From Symbiodinium natans (lineage: Eukaryota > Sar > Dinophyceae > Suessiales > Symbiodiniaceae): 64,000 nucleotides of DNA. This document shows positions 47,501 through 58,613 of the stretch, in pieces. The position numbers and the translations under genes are program-made. Position 1 is the stretch's first letter. Every line of letters starts with the position of its first letter. Location: positions 452,501 through 516,500 of the forward strand of contig CAJNDS010002227.1 in assembly GCA_905221605.1 (NCBI GenBank), given 5' to 3'. Under the pieces are notes generated by a model. That model saw nothing but the letters and a program-made list of their open reading frames with translations. It was not told where the DNA came from and ran no database searches.

Positions 47501-50132
47501 TCCACTTTCTTCGAGCTTGTAGGGTTTGGAGGGAGCGTCTAGAGTCTAGATGATCGTCATATATGATCTGCTTCCGTGCTCAAACTATGAGGGGCTAGTG
47601 GCTGTCCTAGAGGTTTGTCATTTGTCCCCCCCGTTTCCTTGGTCCTGTGATTTGGGAGGGGCTTAGAGGTTTGTCATACGTTCCCTCGCTTCGTCCTTTC
47701 GTGTTGCAAGGGTTTTGTGAGAGCCCTGCAAATTTGCCGTGTGTCCCCTTTCTTCTCACTTGTAGGGTTTGGGGAGCGTCTAGACGACTGACATATAATT
47801 TGATTCCGTGCTCGTATTGTGAGGGGCTAGTGATTGCCCTAGAGGTTTGTCGTATGTCCCCCCGATTCCTGTTCCTGAGATTTGGTAGGGGCTTAGAGCT
47901 TTGTCGTATGTCCCCTCCTTTCGCCCTTCGTGTTGTAGGGGTTTTGTTGGGCCTTGAAGGTTTGTCGTGTGTCCCCTTTCTTCGTGCTTGGAGAGTTTGA
48001 GGAGCGTCGAGATGATTACCATACATGATTTGCTTCCGTGCTCGTACTATGTGGGGTTACTGACTGCCCTAGAGGTTTGTCGTATGTCCCCTTCCTTCGT
48101 CCCTTCGCGTTGTATGGGTGGTAAGGGTTTTGTGAGGGCCCTGGACGCTAGTCGTATATCCACTTTCTTCGAGCTTGTAGGGTTTGGGGGAGCGTCTAGA
48201 GTCTAGATGATCGTCATATATGATTTGCTTCCGTGCTCAAACTATGAGGGGCTAGTGGCTGTCCTAGAGGTTTGTCATTTGTCCCCCCTGTTTCCTTGGT
48301 CCTGTGATTTGGTAGGGGCTTAGAGGTTTGTCATACGTTCCCTTGCTTCGTCCTTTCGTGTTGCAAGGGTTTTGTGAAAGCCCTGCAAAATTGCCGTGTG
48401 TCCCCTTTCTTCTCACTTGTAGGGTTTGGGGAGCGTCTAGACGACTGACATATAATTTGATTCCGTGCTCGTATTGTGAGGGGCTAGTGACTGCCCTAGG
48501 GGTTTGTCGTATGCCCCCTCCCCCGCTTCCTTGTTCCTGTGATCTACAGGTTTGTCGTATGTCCCCTGCCTTCGTCCCTTCGTGTTGTAAGGCTGATAAA
48601 ATTTTTCTGAGGGCCCTTGGAGATTTGTCGTATGTCCCCACGCTTAGTGTTCCTGAGATTTGGTAGGGGCCAGATATTTGTCGAATGTCCCCTCCTTTCG
48701 TCCCTTCGTGTTGAAATTGCTTTGTTGGGGGAGGGTTTGTCGTATGTCACCTTTCTTTCTTCTTAGAGGGTTTGGGGATCTTCTAGAAAACTGTCATATA
48801 TCATTTGCTTCCGTGCTCGTATTATGAGGGGCTGGTGTTTGTCATAGAGGTTTGTCGTATGTCCCGCCGCTTTCTGTTCCTGCGATGTGGTAGGGGCCTA
48901 AAGAGGTTTGTCGTGTGCCCCCTCCCTTCGTCCCTTTGAGTTGCAAGGGTTTTGTTGGACCTGGAAGATTTATCGTATGTCTCCTTTCTTCGTGCTTGTA
49001 GGGCGTGGGGAGCGTCTAGATGATTATCATATATGATTTGCTTCCGTGCTCGTATTATGAGGGGCTAGTGACTGCCCTAGAGGTTTGTTTTATGTCTCCC
49101 TGCTTCGTGTTCATGTGATCTGCTAGGGTCCTGGAGATTTGTCGTATGTCATTTTACCATATACGAAATTAGATACAATCCCTTCGTCCCTTCGTGTTGT
49201 AAGGGTTTCGTGAGGGTCCTAGAGGTTTGTCGTATGTGCCCTTCCTTCGTCCCTTCTTGTTGTAAGGGTTTTGTGAGGGCCCTGCAAATTTACCGTATGT
49301 CCCCTTTCTTCGTGCTTGTAGGATTTGGGCAGCGTCTAGATGATTGTCATTATCATTTGCTTCCGTGCTCGTACTATGAGGCGCTAGTAACTGCCCTAGA
49401 CCTTCAGGGCCCTCACAAAACCCTTACAACACGAAGGGACGAAGGGAGACGACATACGACAAACCTCTATCATCTAGATGCTCCCCAACCCCTACAAGCA
49501 AGAAGAAAGGGGACATACGACAAACCTCCAGGGCCCTCACAGAACCCTTACAATAGGAAGGAATGAAGGGAGGAGACACACTACAAACCTTTAGGCCCCT
49601 ACCAAATCACAGGATCACGAAGCGGGGGCGTCATCTGACAAACCTCCAGGCCAATCACTAGCCCCTCATAATACGAGCACGGAAGCACATGATATGTGAT
49701 TATCATCTACACACTCCCCAGACCCTACAAGCACGAACAAAGGGGACATACGACAAACCTCCAGGACCCTCCCAAAACCCTTACAACACGAAGGGACGAA
49801 GGGAGGGGACACACGACAAACCTTTAGCCCCCTACCAAATCACAGGAACACGAAGCGGGGGGACATACGACAAACCTCTAGGGCAGGCACTAGCCCTCAT
49901 AATACGAGCACGGAAACACATCATATATGTTAATCATTTTGATGCTCCCCCAAAACCTATAAGAACGAGAAAGGGGAAGCACACAAACCTCCAAAGCCCT
50001 TACAAAACCCTTACAAAACGAAGGGACGAAGGGAGGGGACATACGACAAACCTCTGGCCCCTACCAAGTCACGGGAAACGCGAAGCGAGGGTGCTCGCCT
50101 AAGTCTGGCTGTTGGCCGGCTGGATCTACATT

Positions 50133-50174
<42 letters not shown>

Positions 50175-53100
50175 CACTACTACTTTCAAGAAGTTTTGTA
50201 AATAGTAAACAAAGGGGCGTGCCAAATAGACCCTAAAGGTCCATGCCACAAACCCCTAAACCCCTAAACCTTAAACCCTAAAGTCTGAGGTTTCTGTTTG
50301 TTTCACTGAGAAAAACAGCACCGGATGGGCAGGAGTTTGGGGATAAAGCCTAAACGCCATCAGAAGCCAACCCGAACTCCTAAACCCTAAACCCCAGAAT
50401 CAGAACCTAAACCCCAAACCCTAAACCCCAAACCCTAAACCCTAAACCCTCAACCCTGACCTACGAACCAAGGTTCTTCATCGTGCTCCTAAACCACGTC
50501 ATTGCGTGCCTGTCGCCGCCCCAGCTTCGCCGCGCCACGCGTGGTGCGACCAGGATTTAGGCCTTTAGGTGGCAAGGTCGAGCCGTGAATGCGCTCATCT
50601 AGGGCTGTTGGGGTCTAGGGTTTAGGGTTTGGGGTTTAGGAATAGGGTTTAGGGTTTAGGGTTTGGCGCTTAGGGTCTAGGGGTTGGGGGCTTCGGCTTC
50701 CTCCGCACGCCAGGTGGTACCTGATCGGCAAGGAGACGAGTGCGGTTAACATGGTCAACTGGACGCTCAGCTCAACCCCAAAAGGCGACTCCCCTCACGG
50801 CTTCCCGAACTGAAGGTACCCACTCGCAACCCTAGACGCTACACCCCCAAACCCGAAGACCCTCAACCGCAAACCCTGAACCCTAGTCTCTCCCAAGGAA
50901 GCGCGCACGGCACCAGCAAGAAAACCCTCGAAAACCCCCCCTCCTCCAGCCTAGAACACGTCACCCCCCATGTCGGCCACGCAAGGATTTCAGAGGGGCG
51001 CTACGAGAACGAGGACGGGTTGTGCTTGCAGAGTCAGATCATGTCAGATCCAAACTCTAAACCCCAAACCCCAAACCCGGTACCCTAAACCCTAAACCCT
51101 AAACCCTAAACCCTAAACCCTAAACCCTAAACCCTAAACCCTAAACCCTAAACCCTAAACCCTAAACCCTAAACCCTAAACCCTAAACCCCAAACCCTAG
51201 ACCCTAAACCCAACGCAGCATGCCTCCAGCCAGCCAACCTACGGCCTACAATCCCTTATCCTTGAACCCTAAACCCCAAACCCCAAACCCCAAGCCCGAA
51301 ACAAACCCTAAACCCTAGACCCTAAACCCTAAACCCGAAACCCTAAACCCTAAACCCTAGACCCGAGATCCTAGACCCTAGACCTAAACCAAGCCACCAA
51401 AAACGACTCGTAACCACGAGACCCTAAACCCTAAACCCTAAACCCTACACCCTAAACCCGAAACTCGCAGGACCAGACCTACAAGTACTTCACATCACTT
51501 CACTGGGCTGGGAGCCCAGTAGCCTAAAAGTTTAGGGTTTAGGGTTTAGGGTTTAGGGTTTAGGGTCCTAAACGGCCAAAGCCTCAACCCGACACCATCG
51601 ATGCCCTAGGGCCTTCTGAAGCTTAGAAGCTTCCTGGCAGGTTTACGGCTTAGGATTGAGGGGTTTAGGGTTTAGGGTTTAGGGTTTCGGGTGTAGGGTT
51701 TAGGGTGTAGGGTTTAGGGTTGAGGGGTTTGGGGCAGAGAAGTCTAAGCCTCTTCAGGAATTTCGGGCTCGGTGGTGCCATTTTTGTGGCCGGATGAGGG
51801 TTTAGGGTTTTCGGAGGGTTTAGCTCTTACGGTTTTGTTTTTTGCTCCTTAGAATCTCGGGGGGCGGGAGATGTTGGTGCCTAGTAGTGCTCGGGCAGCC
51901 CTTCTATTCCGGCGCCAGGCGCTGACGCAGTTCACGCCCGCCTCCATGAACGTGAGTGCCACCAACGTCGCCCTGCTACAGTTTTGGTCTGACTTGTGGG
52001 CCTTTTATTGGCACCACAGAGGTCCGTAATTGCCCCCTTACACCCTACACCCCAAACCCGAAACTCTTTGGGGGGACCATAGAAGGTTCAGAATTATGTG
52101 GATTCTACTGGAGTAGACACCGGTGCAGAATGTTAATGCACAGAAGCTCCATTGACTTGCTACTGACTTTAGCTCGCCGTCATCTCACTGGTTTCGGGTT
52201 TAGGGTTGGGATGTTCCCGCTTATACTAACAGTCCTTAATCGGGAGAACATTGGGGGGGGGGGGTGGCTATTAAGGTCTGGTAGGATAAGGGGGAACCTC
52301 CCAAGGTTTGCTTGGAGGTTCGTGGTACCTATTAACCATTCATAGCTGTACTTATAGCTATACTTATAACCTCAGTGGGGATATACGTACAGCTACAATT
52401 GGTTAAAAAGTACCATGAACCTCCAAGTAAGCCTTGGGATGTTGCCCCCTTCTAATAGGGATCATAGTACCCCCCCTTATTATAATCCCTACTAAGGACT
52501 TTTTCAGAACGGGGAACATACCAAGGTATACCCTAAACCCTAACCCTAAACCCTAAACCCCAAACCCTAAACCCTAGTATAAGGGGGAACATCCCAAGGT
52601 GTAGGTTTGAGCGGAGGTCTATGAGCGGATCTTCTCCATTGCCGTCCTCTTCTTCGCCATGGTGGCCTTCTCCTCCATCGTGGGAGGCACTTTGGGGGGG
52701 GGGGGGGGGGGGGGGTGTTGGATGCGTTTAGAAACCCGAAACCCCAAACCCCAAACCCTAAAACCCTCAAACCCTGAAACCCCAAAACCCTAAGACCCTA
52801 AGACCCTAAACCCTAAACCCTAAACCCTAAACCCTAAACCCTAAAACCCTAACAGCTGCCAGCAGCTCCGCTTGCAGGCGTGACCGCCTCCATGACCCAG
52901 CTGCAGAACTTGCGCTTGCCCCAGGTTTAGGGTTTAGGGTTTAGGGTTTAGGGTTTAGGGTTTAGGGTTTAGGGTTTAGGGCGTAAGCATTCGGCATGTT
53001 CGTAGAGCCTCTGGCTGAAGACAAGACGCCGACATGAGGGTTTAGGGTTTAGGGTTTAGGGTTTAGGGTATGAGGCGGAGCAATCACATGAAGCAGTTCT

Positions 53101-53467
53101 GGATCCTGCGGCGCTACTTGAAGCAGAACGGCGTGGGCAAGGATCGTGGTACTCAGAACCCTAAACCCTAAACCCTACACCCTAAACCCTAAACTCTCAA
53201 CCCTAAACCCTAAACCCTAAGCCCTAAACCCGAAACCCTAAACCCTAAATACGATTTTGGTGCGTGAGGAGCTGCAGTTCCGCATCGAGAAGTTCCTGGA
53301 GTATCAAACAAACAAGGCTATCTGAAGCACAAACCTGAACCCTAAACCCTAAACCCTAAACCCGAAACCCTGAACCCTGAACCCTGAATCCGGAACCCGG
53401 AACCCTGAACCCTGAACCCGAAACCTTAAGCCCTAGACCCTAGACCCTAAAGCCTGAAGGGAAAGAG

Positions 53468-53539
<72 letters not shown>

Positions 53540-53655
53540 CGAGAGCGAGAGCGAGAGCGGGAGCGAAAGCGAGAGCGAGAGTGAGCGAGAGAGTGAGCGA
53601 GAGAGAGAGAGAGAGAGAGAGGAGAGCGCGAGAGAGAGAGAGAGAGCCAGAGTGC

Positions 53656-53693
<38 letters not shown>

Positions 53694-56600
53694 GCTAGCT
53701 GGGGGGGGGGGGGTGTCCTTCGCTCCAGACGGTACGCTGCGCAATCACACACAGACTGCTTGTGCACGCCCCTTGGGGGGTCTCTTCGGGGACTATGTGC
53801 AGAGGAAGGAAGGAAGGAAGGAAGGAAGGAAAGGAAGCAAGGAAGGAAGGAAGCAAAGAAGCAAGGAAGCAAGGAAGCAAGGAAGCAAGGAAGCAAGGAA
53901 GCAAGGAAGCAAGGAAGCAAGGAAGCAAGGAATCAAGGAAGGAAGGAAGGAAGGAAGCAATCGGCGCAGCGCCCCTTTTGTGTCAGGAGGCAGAGCACGT
54001 CCAGCCGGCCATGGTGGCGCATCTCACGAAGCTGCGGCTCGGCGCAGTGGTGGGGTGGTTTAGGGTTTTAGGATTTTAGGGTTTTAGGGTTTTAGGGTTT
54101 TAGGGTTTTAGGGTTTTAGGGTTTTAGGGTTTTAGGGTTTTAGGGTTTTAGGGCTTTAGGGTCCACGACCCGCGCCTGGGGCAGATGCAAAGGGCACAGA
54201 GGCGATCCTTTGGGGGCTTAGGGGGGGGGGGCCTCGGACCCAGAGTAGGCCCCTATTCCCTTTATTTGGGTTTGGGCTCCCTTATGGTCCCTTTTTCAAC
54301 CCCAAGAAGGGCACCCTCTTTGAAATTCCTAGGTTACTCCGGGGTCTAGGGGACTCATATAGGTGCATGGGAAGTCCATGCAGAGCCCAAAGAACTCCAA
54401 GCTCGGAAGCTCCCCCCACCAAAGCCCCAAGTCCTAAACCGTAAACCCGGCCGACACCCTAAACCCTAAACCCTAAACCCTAAACCCTAAACCCTACACC
54501 CTAAACCCTAAACCCTAAACCCTAAACCCTGAACCCTAAATTTACCCTAAATCCCAAGCCCTGAGCCCTACCGAACTCCGGGGTGAAGATGGGAATGGCA
54601 AGGTCGCAGCCGCTCCGCAACGAGCTGCAGTACACCATTATGGCCTGTCCGGGCGTTAGGCTTCAAGGGGCTTCAAGGGCTGAAAGGACGGTTTAGGGTT
54701 TGGGGTTTAGGGTTTAGGGTTTAGGGTTTAGGGTTTAGGGTTTAGGGTTTAGGGTTTTGTCAGCTTCATCGCTTTGGGCAGGTACAGTGGCTGCGCGCGC
54801 ACCCCTTCTTTGCCAAGATTTGTGCTCTGCTGGGGGGGGAAGTTTGTGAGCGCTTCTTGTAGCGGTTTATGGGTTTGGGGGTTTTAGGGTTTAAGGCCTA
54901 AAGAGGCCTCTTTAGGCATCAGTGGCTTAAGGGCTTGGGGGTTAGTGGCTTAAGGTTCAAAGGTTTTAGGAGTTTTGGGACTTCCGGCGCTGGTTGCTGG
55001 ACAGCCAGTTGCGCGAGCAGGTACCCACATGCCGAACTTCATGCACAAGCTCTGCAGTACGGCCATTAAAGAGTCGCTTGGGGCAGATGGCCGAAACGTA
55101 CAAGAATGGCAAAAAAGAACACCCTAAACCTCCAAATCAGAACACCAGCCCCTTAGCCCTACATGCTAGAAACCCACTTCTTGTGTTCAAGGCCATGAAA
55201 TCCCACCTCACCAAGATTGTGAGCCTCCGTATCCCCCCCGAACCTGGTAAAAACCGTGGGTATTGATCGAACCCAAAACCCAAAACCCAAAACCCAAAAC
55301 CCAAAACCCTAAACCCTAAACCCTAAACCCTAAACCCCGAACCCTGGACGTCCAGACTCCCAAACTCCCAAGGAAGGTCCTGGGCAGTGGGGACATCGTC
55401 TTCGAGGCCGGGGAGGAGTGCAGCCAGGTCTACTTCGTGAGCGCTGCGCTGATCCTCGAGTTCCTTGGGCGACATTTTTCTTATTATTATTATTACGATT
55501 ATTATTATTATTATTATTTTTTGGGGGGGGGGGGTAGGGTTTAGGGTTTGGGGTTTGGGGTTTGGGGTTTGGGGTTTGGGGTTTAGGGTTAGGGTTTAGG
55601 GTTTAGGGCCGTTGAGGGTTTAGGGTTTAGGGTTTAGGGTTTAGGATTTAGGGTTGGGGTTCAGGGTTTAGGGTTTATAGCATAAGTGCCTTCGCGCCCC
55701 GGAAGGAGGCCTTAAAGAGCAGCAGTGTTGCAGACACGGCCCAAGTACTTGGGTGTTCATGGTAACCTGAGAGGGGTGTTCTTGGGGTTTAGGGTTTAGG
55801 GTTTAGGGTTTCGGGGCTTAGGGCTTAGGGCTTAGGGTTTCGGGGTTTAGGGTTAACCAATAATGAGTGTACTTATAACCCCACTTATGAGCCCCTTTTG
55901 TGCCCTAATAAGGTTATAGTGCAGCTATAATTGGTTAGTAAGTACCATGAACCTCCAAGCACGCGGTACTGAGGTACACGCACATTCGAGAGACGGACGA
56001 GACTTCCAACAAGCTCCACTCCAAACAGTGGCCGCCCAGCTTGCAAACGCTTTTGGGCGTTGGTTGACGTAAATTCCAGGCTCTTTTGGTAGTGTTTAGG
56101 GTTGAGGGTTTAGGGTTTAGGGTGGTTTAGGGTTTAGGGTTTAGGGTTTCGGGTTTAGGGTTTAGGGTTTAGGGTTTAGGGTTTAGGGTCCACAATTCAT
56201 CTAGGCTTCTGGTGATCGCGTATTCCTTAGCCTCTTGTAGGAAGAGCTCAATACTCCCTAAGACTAAGACTTAAGTTGTACCCCGCCCCCCCCACCTGGT
56301 TTATGGTTTAGGGTTCAGGGTTGGGTTTAGGGTTTAGGGTCAGGGTTTAGGGTTAGGGTTTAGGGTTTAGGGTTTAGGGCTAGGGTTAAGGGTTTAGGGC
56401 TGCAGTCTGTGCCTTTTTCGGAGGAGGTCCTTTGCATCCCAAACCTTGCTGAGCTCGAACTGCGCTAGATGAGCATTTCCCGAAGTAGCGGTACCCCTGA
56501 ACCCTAAACCCTAAACCCTAAACCCTAAACCCTAAACCCTAAACCCTAAACCCTAAACCCTAAACCCTAAACCCTAAACCCTAAACCCTAAACCCTAAAC

Positions 56601-58582
56601 CCTAAACCCTAAACCCTATGAAGTCGACCCAAAGCCGAGGATCTCAGAGCCGGCCCTTTGGGTTACGTGGAAACATCTCGGCGTCTGCGAAGCAGAGAAG
56701 CCGGGAAGCTGGGCGTCAGTCAGGCTTAGGCGGTTTAGGGTTTTAGGGGTTTAGGGTTTTAGGGATTTAGGGTTTAGGGTTTAGGGTTTAGGGTCTGGGG
56801 TTTAGGGTTTAGGGTTTAGGGTTGACTAGGGTTTAGAGGTTTACTTAGGGTTTACCCAGGGTTTTACTTGGGGTTACTTGGGGTTTACTTTGGGACTGGG
56901 GGTTTAGGGGTTTACTAGGGTTTGGGGTTAAGGGTTTAGGGGCTTTCTAGGGCTTAGGGTTTACGAGGGTTTACCAGGGTTTAGGGGTTTAGGAGTTTGA
57001 GGGTTAAGGGATTTAGGGGGTTAGGAGGGCTCTCTAGGGTTTTGTTGGGGGGTTTCGAGTTTGGGGAGTTAAGGGTTGTGGGAGACACTAAACCCTAAAC
57101 CCTAAACGGCCCTAAACCCTAAACCCTAAACCCTAAACCCTAAACCCTAAACCTTAAACCCTAAACCCTAAACCCCAAACCAACCCTAAACCCTAAACCC
57201 TAGACACTACGGGGCTTGGGAAGCGTGAAGCCCGCACCAAGCCGAGGAGAGATCATTTCCGTAGACACGGCGATTTTCAGCAAGGACCTTTTGTCTTGCA
57301 AGCCTGCTGAGGATTCGTGACTAGGGGGGCTGTAAACGCCCCTAGAATGGAGGTTTAGGGGTTCAGGGGTTAGAAGCCCTAAGCCCCAGACCCTAAACCC
57401 CAAATCTAAAAAACCCAAACCCCTCAACCCTCAACCCTAATTAAGCCCTAACCCCTAAACTCCAAACCCCTCAACCCTAGACCCTAAACCCTAAACCCTA
57501 AACCCTACACCCTAAACCCCCAACCCTAAACCCCCAACCCTAAAGCCAAAACCCTGTGAGGGACTTCGGGGTTAACGGTTTGGGGCCTTTGGGGCTAGCG
57601 GCCTGGAAGACTTAGAGGCGCTGGGGTGCGTCACGCCCGAAACCATGAGCCCCTAACAAAAGCCTTAAGCCCTGAACCCCAAACCCGGGTTTCTGGGTTC
57701 ATGGGTTTAGGGTTTATGGGTTTATGGCTTCTGGGTTTATGGGTTTAGGGTTTATGGGTTTATGGCTTCTGGGTTTATGGGTTTGGGGTTTAGGGTTTGG
57801 GGTTTAGACGCCATCGGATTACTGTCACTCCTCCGCCGGCCCAGGAGATGTCGGCACACCCTGCACCGAGACTGCTGCCTGGACATCAGAATGCCCAGAC
57901 TTTTCAACCCTAAACCCTAAACCCGAAACCCTAAACCCCAAACCCCAAACCCTAAACCGTAAACCCTAAACCCTAAACCCTCAACCCTGAAACCTTGAAC
58001 CCTAAACCCTAAACCCTAAACCCTAATCCCAAGGTTGTGTTCTACATATGCCAGGCTCTTCGCCCCAAGCTCAGTTTTCTGGCCTTCCTTGCAGACCGCA
58101 AGTGCATACAACGATCCCTAGCCCTGACGCGCAAGGCCTTCAACGGTGGCTCTGTGCACGGTTTAGGGTTTAGGGTTTAGGGTTTTGAGTTTAGGGTTTA
58201 GGGTTTAGGGTTCTCCAACACTCAGAGTGCAGGATGTGGGGTTCGATAGGTTTGAGCACCCCGAATAGGAGTGCCCTGGCAATTTCTTCTGATGTCGGGC
58301 CCCCATAAACCCTAAACCCTAAACCCCAAACCCCAAACCCCAAACCCGAAACCCGAAACCCTAAACCCTAAGCCCTAAACGCTAAACCCTAAACCCTAAA
58401 CCCTAAACCCTAAACCCTAAACCCCAAACCCTAAACCCTAAACCCCAAACCCTAAACCCTAAACCTCAAGGTCGAGTGCCTGAACAGCATGCCGAAGCAC
58501 ACTCTTAGCGACGTCTTGGACCAAACTGTCCTTGCTCCTTGGCATGAAAACCAATATAAACTGACATAATCATATATATTTT

Positions 58583-58613
<31 letters not shown>

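Larger units (their letters stand above)
50250..51465. repeat. Telomere-like tracts in pore-region introns
   Basis: CCCTAAA at 50370-50455, 51080-51200 and 51290-51365; TTTAGGG at 50610-50670. The island 50885-51050 (GGGCGCTACGAGAACGAG...) is open but not assigned. Confidence 0.9.
52735..54755. repeat. Telomere-like tracts in C-linker introns
   Basis: CCCTAAA at 52740-52850, 53158-53250, 53338-53455 and 54455-54560; TTTAGGG at 52924-52980, 53037-53068 and 54685-54755; TTTTAGGG variant at 54060-54160. A G run of about 20 bases lies at 52695-52715. Confidence 0.93.
55265..58470. repeat. Telomere-like tracts in binding-fold introns
   Basis: CCCAAAA variant at 55268-55305; TTTAGGG at 55535-55680, 55788-55853, 56100-56190, 56310-56395 and 56735-56825; CCCTAAA at 56500-56615, 57090-57210, 57475-57545, 57905-58030 and 58300-58465. 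Degenerate TTTACTAGGG-type DNA 56820-57060. Confidence 0.92.

Noticed and set aside
40245-50098. CRISPR array
   Set aside because: Repeat units are long (220-310 bp), diverged and without constant-length spacers; no cas-like genes; the context is eukaryotic.
42578-50102. Many 60-140-codon frames in the satellites
   Set aside because: The same protein words recur with the repeat period on both strands and carry no motif.
53433-54079. Ser/Leu-rich, Arg/Glu-rich and Lys/Glu-rich frames
   Set aside because: They are translations of GA and GGAA microsatellites. Only the short 53987-54033 exon within them has independent support.
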